A stretch of 64,000 bases of DNA from Microcoleus vaginatus WJT46-NPBG5. Lineage in GTDB: Bacteria; Cyanobacteriota; Cyanobacteriia; Cyanobacteriales; Oscillatoriaceae. Location: the NCBI GenBank assembly GCA_019359355.1, contig JAHHHM010000020.1, positions 62,001 through 126,000 of the forward strand, given 5' to 3'. The notes below the pieces were generated by a model. It had not been told where the DNA came from, ran no database searches, and saw only the letters and a program-made list of their open reading frames with translations. The position numbers and the translations under genes were made by a program. Positions 44,552 to 54,534 of this stretch are shown one piece after another (position 1 is the stretch's first letter; each line of letters starts with the position of its first letter).

Positions 44552-47524
44552 GTGGTTGTACAAATATCCAATAGCACCTACGAAGCTAAAACCCAAGAAA
44601 TTGCGAAACAACTATTAGCCGCTACGAAAGAAAATCGTTCCTTTTTTGCCCAGATCCGCGACCAAATGCGCCCGGATGATAAACTGCTGGCTTGGGCGAT
44701 GAGTAACCCTGGCTTGCGGGTGCAACTATTTCGCTTTATTGACTGCTTGCCGGCACTCCGCAGCAAACCGGAAATTGCCCATCATTTGCAAGAATACCTC
44801 ACGGCTGAAGAAGTGGAACTGCCGGCAGCCCTCAAAGGCTTGATCAGTTTTAGCGGCGGCGATTCTATGGCGGGACAAGTGGCGGCAACAACCGTATCCA
44901 CAGCCGTAGAAACTCTAGCGCATAAGTACATTGCCGGCGCAAATATTAAGGAAGTAATCAAGACAATTGAACGCCTGCGTAAGGATAAAATGGCGTTCAC
45001 GATTGACTTGTTAGGCGAAGCCGTGATTACGGAAATTGAGGCGCAATCTTACCTAGATCGTTATCTAGAACTGATTACCCAACTCAGTGAGGTTGCGAAA
45101 AAGTGGTCGCCGGTGCCGGCTATTGATCAAGCAGATGGCGAAGATTTATCACGAATTCAGGTATCTGTCAAGTTAACCGCCTTTTACTCGCAATTTGACG
45201 CCCTCGATCCCAAGGGAAGTGAAGCACGGGTGAGTGATCGCATCCGCACGCTGTTGCGCCACGCTAAGGAAGCCGGTGCAGCCGTTCACTTTGACATGGA
45301 ACAGTATTGCTACAAAGATTTAACCCTGGCAATTCTTAAGCAAATCCTCATAGAAGAGGAATTCCGCAACCGCACAGATATCGGCATCACCATCCAAGGC
45401 TATCTGCGTGACAGTGAAAAAGATTTGCGAGATTTGATTGCATGGGCGAAACAGCGGGGCAATCCTGTTACTGTGCGCTTGGTTAAAGGCGCATACTGGG
45501 ATCAGGAAACGATCAAAGCCCTACAAAAAGATTGGCCGCAGCCGGTTTATAACGATAAAGCGGCAACGGATGCCAATTTTGAGAAAATCACCCAAATTTT
45601 GCTGGAAAATCACGAATATTTGTATGCCGCGATTGGTAGCCATAACGTGCGAACCCAAGCGCGGGCGATGGCAATTGCCGAAACCCTGAATATTCCCAAG
45701 CGCCGATTTGAGATGCAAGTCCTCTACGGCATGGGCGATAAACTGGCGAAAGGCTTAGCAGATAGGGGTTATCGCGTCCGCGTTTACTGTCCTTACGGCG
45801 ATCTTCTCCCCGGCATGGCGTACCTGATTCGCCGCCTGCTGGAAAATACGGCAAATAGTTCTTTCTTGCGGCAAAACATGGAAGATCGCCCAATTGAGGA
45901 ATTATTAGCGCCGCCCTCCCCCAATGGCAAAGACTCAATCCATCGCGGTTCGCCCGTCTTCCCCAATGTTGCCGATACCGACTATGCCAATGCCAAATTG
46001 CGGCAAGAAGCCCAGCAAGCGCTGGAATCTGTGCGCCAGCAGTTGGGTAAAACCTATTTGCCGCTGATTAACGGGGAATATCAAAATACTGCACAAATGG
46101 TGGATTCCATCAATCCATCCGATCCCAGTGAAGTGATTGGCAAAATCGGGCTGATGTCTGTGGAACAAGCACAGCAAGCGATTCAAGCCGCGAAGGATGC
46201 GTTCCCCATCTGGCGAAAAACGCCGGTGAGGGAACGCGCTGGGGTACTGCGGAAGGCGGCAGAATTGATGGAAAAGCGCCGGCATGAACTGTCTGCTTGG
46301 ATGCTGTTTGAAGTTGGAAAACCGCTGCGAGAGTGTGATGGGGAAGTCTCGGAGGCGATTGATTTCTGCCGGTATTATGCCGATGAAATGGAACGGCTGG
46401 AGGAAGGGCATCATTACGATATTGCCGGCGAAACCAACCGCTATAATTACCAGCCACGCGGCATTTCCCTGATCGTTTCTCCCTGGAATTTCCCCCTAGC
46501 AATTCCCACCGGCATGACGGTTGCCTCCCTGGTTGCCGGTAACTGTACGCTATTAAAGCCGGCAGAAGTTTCAACGGTAATTGCGGCAAAATTAGCCGAA
46601 ATTCTTGTAGAAGCCGGTATCCCCAAAGGTGTCTTCCAATACGTCCCCGGCAAAGGTTCTAGCGTCGGTTCTTACATGGTGAAACACCCCGATGTTCACA
46701 TGATTACCTTTACGGGTTCTCAAGAGGTGGGTTGCCAAATCTACGCCGACGCCGCCATTCTACAACCGGGACAAAAACACCTGAAACGGGTGATTGCAGA
46801 GATGGGCGGCAAGAATGCAATTATTGTCGATGAAAGTGCCGACTTGGATCAAGCCGTTGCCGGTGTCGTGCATTCCGCGTTTGGCTACAGTGGGCAAAAA
46901 TGCTCAGCCTGTTCGCGGGTAATTGTGCTGGAACCAATTTATGATACCTTCGTGCAGCGCTTAGTTGAGGCAACGCGTTCGCTGAATGTTGGCCCAGCAG
47001 AAGCACCGAGTACCCAAGTCGGGCCGGTGATCGACGCGAACGCTTATGATCGCATTCGGGATTATATTGAGAAGGGACGCACAGAAGCTGAAGTTGCTTT
47101 AGAAATGCCGGCACCAAATACGGGTTATTTTATCGGGCCGGTGATTTTTACGAATGTGTCACCCACTGCTAAAATTGCCCAAGAAGAAATTTTCGGGCCG
47201 GTGCTTTCTGTGATGCCGGCGAAGAATTTCCAAGAAGCAATCAATCTCGCAAATGGCACTAATTTCGCCCTTACTGGCGGCATTTATTCTCGCACGCCTT
47301 CCCACATTCAACAGGCAGAAGTTGAGTTTGAAGTCGGGAATCTTTATATCAACCGAGGGATCACCGGCGCAATTGTTTCGCGTCAACCCTTCGGCGGCTT
47401 CAAGCTTTCCGGCGTTGGTTCTAAAGCCGGTGGCCCAGATTACCTGCTACAATTCCTCGAACCTCGCACAGTGACGGAGAATATTCAGCGTCAAGGGTTT
47501 GCGCCGATTGAAGGAGTAGATTAG
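44552..47524 (+). CDS. putA: Bifunctional proline dehydrogenase / L-glutamate gamma-semialdehyde dehydrogenase
   Basis: A 990-aa enzyme that oxidises proline to glutamate. The N-terminal proline dehydrogenase barrel (about 90-460) has ISVKLTAFYSQFD, AAVHFDMEQYCYKDL, VTVRLVKGAYWDQE and QVLYGMGD, with the FAD-site R-x-Y-C-P-Y-G as VRVYCPYGDLLPGMAYLIRR. The aldehyde dehydrogenase domain (about 500-985) has VSPWNFPLAIPTG, TFTGSQEVG, EMGGKNAIIVD and the catalytic cysteine in GYSGQKCSACSR. There is no N-terminal ribbon-helix-helix DNA-binding domain, so unlike E. coli PutA it is not self-regulating. The start is GTG at 44552. It stands alone. Confidence 0.93.
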   Translation: MVVQISNSTYEAKTQEIAKQLLAATKENRSFFAQIRDQMRPDDKLLAWAMSNPGLRVQLFRFIDCLPALRSKPEIAHHLQEYLTAEEVELPAALKGLISFSGGDSMAGQVAATTVSTAVETLAHKYIAGANIKEVIKTIERLRKDKMAFTIDLLGEAVITEIEAQSYLDRYLELITQLSEVAKKWSPVPAIDQADGEDLSRIQVSVKLTAFYSQFDALDPKGSEARVSDRIRTLLRHAKEAGAAVHFDMEQYCYKDLTLAILKQILIEEEFRNRTDIGITIQGYLRDSEKDLRDLIAWAKQRGNPVTVRLVKGAYWDQETIKALQKDWPQPVYNDKAATDANFEKITQILLENHEYLYAAIGSHNVRTQARAMAIAETLNIPKRRFEMQVLYGMGDKLAKGLADRGYRVRVYCPYGDLLPGMAYLIRRLLENTANSSFLRQNMEDRPIEELLAPPSPNGKDSIHRGSPVFPNVADTDYANAKLRQEAQQALESVRQQLGKTYLPLINGEYQNTAQMVDSINPSDPSEVIGKIGLMSVEQAQQAIQAAKDAFPIWRKTPVRERAGVLRKAAELMEKRRHELSAWMLFEVGKPLRECDGEVSEAIDFCRYYADEMERLEEGHHYDIAGETNRYNYQPRGISLIVSPWNFPLAIPTGMTVASLVAGNCTLLKPAEVSTVIAAKLAEILVEAGIPKGVFQYVPGKGSSVGSYMVKHPDVHMITFTGSQEVGCQIYADAAILQPGQKHLKRVIAEMGGKNAIIVDESADLDQAVAGVVHSAFGYSGQKCSACSRVIVLEPIYDTFVQRLVEATRSLNVGPAEAPSTQVGPVIDANAYDRIRDYIEKGRTEAEVALEMPAPNTGYFIGPVIFTNVSPTAKIAQEEIFGPVLSVMPAKNFQEAINLANGTNFALTGGIYSRTPSHIQQAEVEFEVGNLYINRGITGAIVSRQPFGGFKLSGVGSKAGGPDYLLQFLEPRTVTENIQRQGFAPIEGVD

Positions 47525-47530
47525 ATTATT

Positions 47531-47664
47531 AACCGCAGATTCCGTAGGTGAAACTGGAATGCGCTATGCTCGTCATTCAAGTTCCACCTACGTCCACAGA
47601 TAAACGCAGATAAAGATTGATAAATTTAATATCATCTGTATTCATCTGTGTGCATCTGTGGTTT
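47531..47664. repeat. Foldable dispersed-type repeat element
   Basis: The outer arms AACCGCAGAT and ATCTGTGGTT pair with one G-U. Inside are GTAGGTG/CACCTAC (47544-47550 with 47585-47591, extended by AACT/AGTT) and CCACAGAT/ATCTGTGG (47594-47601 with 47654-47661). CAGATAAACGCAGATAAAG and CATCTGTGTGCATCTGTGG are the repeat units common between cyanobacterial genes. It fills the gap after the proline oxidation gene. Confidence 0.6.
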
Positions 47665-47696
47665 AAATATCCTAAAATCAATCTTGATTTCCAAAA

Positions 47697-48218
47697 ATGA
47701 TTCATCAAAAAAGCAATCGATTCTATTTAACCGCTATCACTTTTTTATGCCTACTGCTTCCAGGGATAGGAAATGCTATTAAGGCAGAGGCAACGGTTGA
47801 AACTAGAAATTTATCACAAGGGCAAATAGTTGGAAACTATACAGCTCAAGCACAAGAAAATCAATCAGAAGAGGAAAAAATTAGAGCCTTACTTGATTTA
47901 CAAATCAAAGCGTTAAATGAAGAAAACGTTGAAGTTTATATGTCAACGATTTCTAAAACCTCGCCCCAGTATTCCTTAACTGTAGACTTACTGAATTACC
48001 TTTTTAAGGAGTACGATGTAAAATATGAACTTAACGGTCTAGAATTTGTAAGTGTATCTGCGGCTGAAGCAAAAGTAAAAGTAACTCAAACCACGACAAA
48101 GATCCAAGGCCCTGAGTTTAAGGATAACAAAGCTGTCATTATCCATATCTTAAGAAAAGATAACGGAGAGTGGAAGTTTTATTTAACCGAAATGGATAGC
48201 ATAGATTATTTTAATTAA
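47697..48218 (+). CDS. Exported NTF2-like (SnoaL/DUF4440-type) protein, hypothetical
   Basis: A 173-aa protein with a signal peptide (residues 9-29, FYLTAITFLCLLLPGIGNAIK). The mature part reads EEEKIRALLDLQIKALNEEN, VEVYMSTISKTSP, and later VSVSAAEAKVKVTQTTTKI and VIIHILRKDNGEWKFYLTEM. This helix plus curved-sheet pattern matches the NTF2-like superfamily, in which some members are enzymes and many are binding or adaptor domains. Function is unknown. It converges on the POR gene, with a hairpin between the two. Confidence 0.7.
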   Translation: MIHQKSNRFYLTAITFLCLLLPGIGNAIKAEATVETRNLSQGQIVGNYTAQAQENQSEEEKIRALLDLQIKALNEENVEVYMSTISKTSPQYSLTVDLLNYLFKEYDVKYELNGLEFVSVSAAEAKVKVTQTTTKIQGPEFKDNKAVIIHILRKDNGEWKFYLTEMDSIDYFN

Positions 48219-48289
48219 TTGGCTAGTTTTAAGTGTTTAATCAGTGCGAATAATCACCGGCATCTGACTCCTTTTTTTGTTATTAAACG

Positions 48290-48324
48290 AGCCGGCTTAC
48301 CCGTCGCATCGAGTGAAGCCGGCT
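48290..48324. terminator. Hairpin between convergent genes
   Basis: AGCCGGCTT and AAGCCGGCT form a perfect 9-bp GC-rich stem with a 17-nt loop, followed by TGTTT on the plus strand. It lies between the ends of the NTF2-like gene and the POR gene, so it may stop transcription from both sides. Confidence 0.6.
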
Positions 48325-48361
48325 TGTTTAATTGCGTTTACAGCACTTAATTAAAGTGTGC

Positions 48362-49336
<975 letters not shown>

Positions 49337-49432
49337 CTATTGACCGTGTTGACTTTCTCTAGGATCTCATGTCAATGGACTGCCTGAAAGATGGTGAGGA
49401 AAATGTTTCGCTAAAACTCCTAATTTCCTAAT

Positions 49433-50197
49433 CTAATAATCCACCGGCAGCCCGTAATCCTCAAGGGTCGCCCCATCTTGCAATAATTCTTGAGTGGGCC
49501 GATCTAGCTTAATCTCACCTTGGCCCATCACCATCGCCCGATTCGTCGTTTTAGCAATCCAATTTAAATCATGGGAAGCAATTAAAAGCACCTGCACCGG
49601 CAGATGAAGCAGCACCTTTGCTAAGTGACGCCGCCATGCCGGATCAAGTCCGGTTGTGGGTTCATCTAAAATCAAAACCGATGGTTCTAATGCCAAAATT
49701 GCAGCAAGTGCGGCTAAGCGTTTTTGACCACCAGAAAGTTCGTGTGCAGAACGATTTGCACAGGCTTCTAAACCAAATTCTGCTAACAATTGACGGGCTT
49801 TATCCACAGCAATTGCCGGCGGGACTCCGTAGTTGCGTGGCCCGAAAGTAATATCTTCTAAAATAGTTGGCATGAATAGCTGATCATTCGCATCTTGAAA
49901 GCAAAAACCAACTTGTCGGCGCACTTGGGGCAAGGTTGCCGGTTCTAGGCGGGTGCCCTGAATCCAAATCTCACCCGATTTAGCTTGTTTTAATCCAATT
50001 AAATGTTCTAATAAGGTGCTTTTGCCACAACCTGTCGGGCCGAGAAGGGCGACTCGCTCACCTTGATTTAAAGTAAAAGAAACGCTACGCAAAACCGGCT
50101 CTTGTTTGGGATAAGCAAAGACTAAATCCTTAACAACAAGGCCGGCATCGTGAGAATGAGCAGTTGGGGTTTGGGGATAGGAATTTGGGAAACTCAA
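49433..50197 (-). CDS. cbiO: Cobalt/nickel ECF transporter ATP-binding protein
   Basis: A 254-aa ABC ATPase that powers metal uptake. Walker A is LLGPTGCGKSTLLEHL, the Q-loop is FCFQDANDQLFMPTILEDI (the ECF-type DQLF is typical), the signature is ELSGGQKRLAALAAIL, and Walker B is SVLILDEPTTGLDP. The start overlaps the cbiQ stop by 4 nt (ATGA). It is the last gene of the cbiM-cbiQ-cbiO operon. Confidence 0.92.
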   Translation of the reverse strand: MSFPNSYPQTPTAHSHDAGLVVKDLVFAYPKQEPVLRSVSFTLNQGERVALLGPTGCGKSTLLEHLIGLKQAKSGEIWIQGTRLEPATLPQVRRQVGFCFQDANDQLFMPTILEDITFGPRNYGVPPAIAVDKARQLLAEFGLEACANRSAHELSGGQKRLAALAAILALEPSVLILDEPTTGLDPAWRRHLAKVLLHLPVQVLLIASHDLNWIAKTTNRAMVMGQGEIKLDRPTQELLQDGATLEDYGLPVDY

Positions 50198-50871
50198 AAT
50201 TTTAAGTAAGAAGCTAAAGTTAATCCACCGGCAACGGAGGCAGCGCCTATCAAACCGGCCAGTTCTTTCGGTGTCGTTTTGGCATCAACCGGCAGTTCGC
50301 CCTGATAGCCGCGAGAAACCATTGCACCATAAACGCGTTCTGCACGGTCAAGTGTGCGGATATAAAGCGCCCCGATCATAGCAGCGCTGGCGTAGCGCAA
50401 CCAACCGGCAGGGCCAGATAATCCGCGACACTGGGCGGCGCGTTGCATCCGGGTGACTTCTGAGAGCAAAATTTCTAAATATTGTCCCGCTAAAAGTACA
50501 CTTTGCTGCAAACCTGCCGGTAGGGGTAAGCCTTTGAGGGCAATCCCAAAACTGTGAGGCGGCAAACTTAATAAAAAGCTATTGACAAAAAGCAAACAAA
50601 TTAGGGAACGAACGAGCAAATAACTAGCACGTTCCCAACCCAAGGGCAATGCCATTAAGCTGAGGAAGATTAATTCTGCCCCCAGCAATTGGCTAAGGGC
50701 TTTGAGTGGCGTCCGCAACACGAATGCCCACAAAATCGCCAATGCCCCATAGACGGCGAGTAAGGGCCAAGTGCCGAGTTTTAACAAAGCTGCCCCGATG
50801 ACAGCAATCAACGACAGGCGCAGCCGAAATGTAATCGGGAAAAAGTGACCCATTACCTCGCCTTTACGCAT
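50194..50871 (-). CDS. cbiQ: Cobalt/nickel ECF transporter T component
   Basis: A 225-aa membrane protein with four to five helices and the coupling segment MQRAAQCRGLSGPAGW followed by YRGMVSRGY-like GAMVSRGYQG, which carries the paired Ala-Arg-Gly motifs that contact the ATPase. It couples CbiO to the substrate-binding CbiM. It overlaps cbiM by 8 nt and cbiO by 4 nt. A start six codons inside, at MGHFFPITF, is also possible. Confidence 0.9.
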   Translation of the reverse strand: MRKGEVMGHFFPITFRLRLSLIAVIGAALLKLGTWPLLAVYGALAILWAFVLRTPLKALSQLLGAELIFLSLMALPLGWERASYLLVRSLICLLFVNSFLLSLPPHSFGIALKGLPLPAGLQQSVLLAGQYLEILLSEVTRMQRAAQCRGLSGPAGWLRYASAAMIGALYIRTLDRAERVYGAMVSRGYQGELPVDAKTTPKELAGLIGAASVAGGLTLASYLKF

Positions 50872-51787
50872 CTTTGGGTTTAACTAGCTGGGCAAGTCCA
50901 AACGCCACCCCAAAGGACGCGCCACTGCCCAAAATGCCGGCAATACTGGTGCCAACCGGCCCTAATCCTTCGATGCTGTAATCTGCAAAGGGTGTGGGCA
51001 CCGGCACTCGCACATTCTCGGCTAATTCGATAAAACCCAAGTCTTCGGCCACTTTTTCTAAGCCATCTGGCCAACCAGAGGCGGCGAGGGAAAGAACGCC
51101 GGCGATGAGCAAAACGCTGACAACTGGCACCACCCATTTATCGAGTTGCGGCTGTTCCCCGGGTAGTAAGTCGGGACGTGCAGTTGCCAGATAAGAAAGT
51201 ACGCCGCCGGTGATTATGCCTTCGCCGACTCCGATCAATATGTGAACCCCACTCATTGCCGGCAACACTAAGTTGGGCGCGGCTGTCCCGGAAAGTACCA
51301 ATTGAATCGCACAAAACACCGCTGCCGGCAACACACTCACACCGGCGGCAATCCCCGCAGCTAAAGGCAGCCGGCTTCTCGATCCGCCCAGCAGTCGTTG
51401 CAAGACTTGCGTGAGTGTCCAGCCAACCCAGACGCCGATTACCGCCATATTAAACACGTTTGCACCCAAGGCGGTGACGCCGCCATCGGCAAATAAGATG
51501 GCTTGAATGATTAAAACCGTGGTGATGCACAGCGTCCCCGCCCAAGGACTCCCCAGCATCACGGCGGCTAGAGTTCCTCCCAGCAAGTGACCACTGGTGC
51601 CCCCCGCGACGGGAAAATTAATCATCTGGGCGGCAAAAATAAAGGCTGTGGTTAAGCCCAATATGGGGGCTTGTCGAATCCCATACGCTTCACGAGAACG
51701 TGCCAGAGAGACGGCCACGGCTGCTGCGCTGGCGATGCCGGTTGCGGCTGCAACCGGCAAAGAAACAAAACCATCAGGAATGTGCAT
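50864..51787 (-). CDS. cbiM: Cobalt/nickel ECF transporter S component with fused CbiN/NikN-type tail
   Basis: A 307-aa membrane protein. The N-terminus MHIPDGFVSLPVAA has His2, which together with other residues of this segment binds Ni2+ or Co2+ in the family. NFPVAGGTSGHLLGG and VFNMAVIGVWVGW are CbiM landmarks. After residue 215 comes a tail with PDGLEKVAEDLGF, the PDGLE motif of CbiN/NikN, then a last helix near ILGSGASFGVAFGLAQLV. So the M and N parts are one chain. I see no cobalamin-riboswitch box upstream, which does not decide between cobalt and nickel. Confidence 0.9.
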   Translation of the reverse strand: MHIPDGFVSLPVAAATGIASAAAVAVSLARSREAYGIRQAPILGLTTAFIFAAQMINFPVAGGTSGHLLGGTLAAVMLGSPWAGTLCITTVLIIQAILFADGGVTALGANVFNMAVIGVWVGWTLTQVLQRLLGGSRSRLPLAAGIAAGVSVLPAAVFCAIQLVLSGTAAPNLVLPAMSGVHILIGVGEGIITGGVLSYLATARPDLLPGEQPQLDKWVVPVVSVLLIAGVLSLAASGWPDGLEKVAEDLGFIELAENVRVPVPTPFADYSIEGLGPVGTSIAGILGSGASFGVAFGLAQLVKPKDA

Positions 51788-52363
51788 TAGTGTTCCCTGA
51801 TCCTGAGAATTCCGGTTATTTAGTCTACAGAAATCAACTAACAGGGTTTTAGGGAACTTGACAATCCCCTCTAGGGGTATTTACCGGCAGTCTCTGCTTG
51901 CTTCAGTTCGCTTATTAATTACGGCCTGTCGCTGTTTCTACGCCACGTCGCCTTAATTCTAAAGAAATTATTGAGAATACTTATAAACAATTCACTTTAA
52001 ATTTCTTAGGGTTTTGACCACAGTTGCTAAATAATTTCAGTAATTGTAAAATCATTGGGTCGGAAACTGGGCCGGTAATTATAGATTTTTCTGGAAACTA
52101 GGCTTTCACCAGCTGCTTAAGCCAGAAGCCACTATTTTGATCTAAATTGCTGTATTTATTACGTTCTGGCATATTGATCAAGCGCCTTCATCAGAAAGTC
52201 TCTCGGCTTGTATGAGCGTCAAACACAGAGGCTTGATCAGAAAAATACCAGCTCCTTATTGCTACTATTTTTAAATAGTGGGTTGAATTAACGCTTATTT
52301 ATCCTAACTTAGGAAATAAGCGCCAACCCCTCGGCTTCACCCCATCCTTCCCTGACTCAACCA
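51788..52363. other. Divergent intergenic region between cbiM and the multicopper oxidase
   Basis: About 575 nt with no gene seen. CCCCT-CT-AGGGG at 51866-51877, about 80 nt before cbiM, is a small symmetric site that could be an operator. No cobalamin-riboswitch B12 box (GCCACTG on the minus strand) is visible. The promoters of both flanking genes must lie here. Confidence 0.45.
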
Positions 52364-53362
52364 ATGCTTGACCGGAAACCACTCATTTTAAATCGTCGCA
52401 GATTGCTGCAATTCGGAATCGCCGGCATCGGGATGAGTGGCGCGGCGATTGCCTTGCCTCAATTATTGGGGCAACGGCAAAAACTCGCCCAGGCGAAAGT
52501 GCCGCCCCTGCCAGGTGACGCGCCGGCAATTAACGACACGATGCATCCAATGACGATGCTGCGGGATTTTGACTGGGGCACTGTTAAGAAAGTGAATGGG
52601 CGCACGGTTCGGGAATTTCAACTAATTGCCGGCACGTCTACGATTGCCTTAAACAGCGCTGTAACGTTTAACACATGGAATGTTAACAATCGCGTACCTG
52701 GGCCAACTCTGCGGGCGCGGCAAGGCGATCGCGTCCGGGTTCTCTTTTTAAATCAGGGGGGACATTCCCACTCGCTGCACTTTCATGGGGTTCACCCCTC
52801 AGAAATGGATGGGGTCAAACCGATTCGTCACGGCGCGGCAACGATTTATGAGTTTGATGCCGAACCCTATGGCGTCCATCTTTATCACTGCCATATTGAG
52901 CCGGTGACGCGCCACATTAACAAGGGTTTGTATGGGATGTTTATTGTTGATCCGCCTGAAGATCGCCCGCCTGCTGATGAAATGATGCTGATCATGGCCG
53001 GCTATGACGTGAATGACGACGGGAAAAATGAACTTTACGCCTTTAATGGAGTGCCCGATTACTACCACCACCATCCCATCCCAATTTACCAAAATCAGCT
53101 AATTCGGCTGTATGTGCTGAACATGATTGAGTTTGATGTGGCGGCAACGTTTCACTTACACGCCAATATGTTCCAGGTTTACCGCACAGGTCGCACGCTA
53201 ACGCCGGCTGAAGAAACGGATGTGATTACAATGGGCACGGCTGAACGCCACATTCTGGAGTTTTCATTTAAGTATCCGGGGAAATTTATGTTTCACCCTC
53301 ACCAGGATGCGATGGCTGAACACGGCTGTATGGGGCTGTTTGAGGTGATTAAACCGGCTTAG
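52364..53362 (+). CDS. Two-domain multicopper oxidase (Tat-exported), putative ferroxidase
   Basis: A 332-aa copper oxidase. The N-terminus has a Tat-like signal (LNRRRLLQFGIAGIGMSGAAI). Domain 1 has HSHSLHFHGVH and LYHCHIEPVTRHINKGLYGMF, which supplies the Cys, His and Met ligands of a type 1 copper. Domain 2 has FHLHANMFQVYRTG and MFHPHQDAMAEHGCMGLF, where the Cys of a canonical HCH is replaced by Pro, so it should lack type 1 copper. Two-domain proteins of this kind form trimers with the trinuclear centre at the interfaces. The genes downstream encode FTR1 iron permeases and a ferritin-like protein, suggesting Fe(II) oxidation as its role by analogy with yeast Fet3-Ftr1 (inference). Confidence 0.85.
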   Translation: MLDRKPLILNRRRLLQFGIAGIGMSGAAIALPQLLGQRQKLAQAKVPPLPGDAPAINDTMHPMTMLRDFDWGTVKKVNGRTVREFQLIAGTSTIALNSAVTFNTWNVNNRVPGPTLRARQGDRVRVLFLNQGGHSHSLHFHGVHPSEMDGVKPIRHGAATIYEFDAEPYGVHLYHCHIEPVTRHINKGLYGMFIVDPPEDRPPADEMMLIMAGYDVNDDGKNELYAFNGVPDYYHHHPIPIYQNQLIRLYVLNMIEFDVAATFHLHANMFQVYRTGRTLTPAEETDVITMGTAERHILEFSFKYPGKFMFHPHQDAMAEHGCMGLFEVIKPA

Positions 53363-53506
53363 TTGGGGTGGGGTCTTTGGGATTTTTTCAGTATCAGTTG
53401 ACAAAATTTCTCACTAGCTAGAGAATGAATTCCGCAAAGGTTTTATATCATTCCGCTGTTAGAAGCCTTTTTTGCAAGTTCGTGTAAATTTTGTGAAATT
53501 AATCCT

Positions 53507-54523
53507 ATGTTAGGCTTTCGTTCTTTATTTCTGACTGTTGCAACTGCCGGCTTAGTAACGCTTGCCGGTTGCAATAATGCTAATACCACCAACAACACCT
53601 CGACGGAAACAACGCCGGCAACAACTGCCGCGTCGAACACAGAAACGACAAAGCACGATCATGGCGGCGGCAAGAAGAAAGTTAACATTAACACCGCAAT
53701 TTTGTCCGAGTTAGATAAATTTGAAGCGCAACTCGGTGTGCCGGCGCTGTCTAATAAAATTCAAGCGAGCCGGCCTTATGGTTCTCCAGAGGATTTAGTT
53801 TCTAAAAAAGTCATTACTCAGCAACAGTTTGACCAAATTAAAGATCAGGTCACAATAGAAGATATTGTTCTCACCGGCGAAGCGAAAGATGTGGATTATA
53901 TGACCAAATTAGGTCTAATGAAAGGACACCTGATCGTTGCCAAAGAACTTTTAGATCAGCAAAAGCCTGAACAAGCCGAACCTCATATTGGCCACCCCGT
54001 TGAAGAAATTTATGTGGATGTGGAAGAACAGTTGCAAGAACGCAACGTTAAAGAATTTAAAACAACGTTAATTAGTCTGCAAGATCAACTCAAATCGAAT
54101 CCTAAAAATGAAAAAATAGGGGCTAATTTTGAGACTTCTATGCAAGCGATAGATGGAGCGATTGAGGGGATTTCTGAAGCGCAACGCACATCTCCTAAAT
54201 TTGTGTTGCAAGTCATCAATGGATTGTTAGAGGCTGCTGATGCTGAATATGGAGCAGCCGTTGCTAATAATAAAATTACCGCTGATATTGAGTATCAAGA
54301 TTCTCGCGGCTTTGTGAACTATGCCAATACGCTGTATAAAAATATTTCTCAGCAAATGGCTAAAGAAAACCCAGACGCTCATAAACAGATTCAAACCAGC
54401 TTGACTGAACTCACAAAAGCTTGGCCTTCTGTAACAGCGCCGGCAGCGCCGGTGAAAACCCCAGAACAAGTTTCCCAATTGATCGCAACCATTGGGCAGA
54501 ACAGCCAAAAAGTGGTGAAATAA
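53507..54523 (+). CDS. Lipoprotein with helix-hairpin-helix domain and His/Met-rich helical domain
   Basis: A 338-aa lipoprotein. The lipobox is LAGC at residues 19-22 after a hydrophobic signal. A Thr/Asn-rich linker ends with KHDHGGGKKK. Residues about 60-125 form a ComEA-like helix-hairpin-helix module (VNINTAILSELDKFEAQLG, SPEDLVSKKVITQQQFDQI). A helical domain follows with MKGHLIVAKELLDQQKPEQA and EPHIGHPVEEIYVDVEEQL, in which spaced His, Met and Glu could bind metal. The rest is alpha-helical with no close family recognised, and an EfeO/imelysin-like role is only a guess. It is 145 nt after the oxidase and 12 nt before FTR1, so it probably feeds metal to the permease. Confidence 0.7.
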   Translation: MLGFRSLFLTVATAGLVTLAGCNNANTTNNTSTETTPATTAASNTETTKHDHGGGKKKVNINTAILSELDKFEAQLGVPALSNKIQASRPYGSPEDLVSKKVITQQQFDQIKDQVTIEDIVLTGEAKDVDYMTKLGLMKGHLIVAKELLDQQKPEQAEPHIGHPVEEIYVDVEEQLQERNVKEFKTTLISLQDQLKSNPKNEKIGANFETSMQAIDGAIEGISEAQRTSPKFVLQVINGLLEAADAEYGAAVANNKITADIEYQDSRGFVNYANTLYKNISQQMAKENPDAHKQIQTSLTELTKAWPSVTAPAAPVKTPEQVSQLIATIGQNSQKVVK

Positions 54524-54534
54524 CTTTCTAAATC

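Noticed and set aside
51788-52363. Cobalamin riboswitch before cbiM
   Set aside because: I looked for the GCCACTG-type B12 box on the minus strand and found none; GCCACT at 52129 is on the wrong strand.
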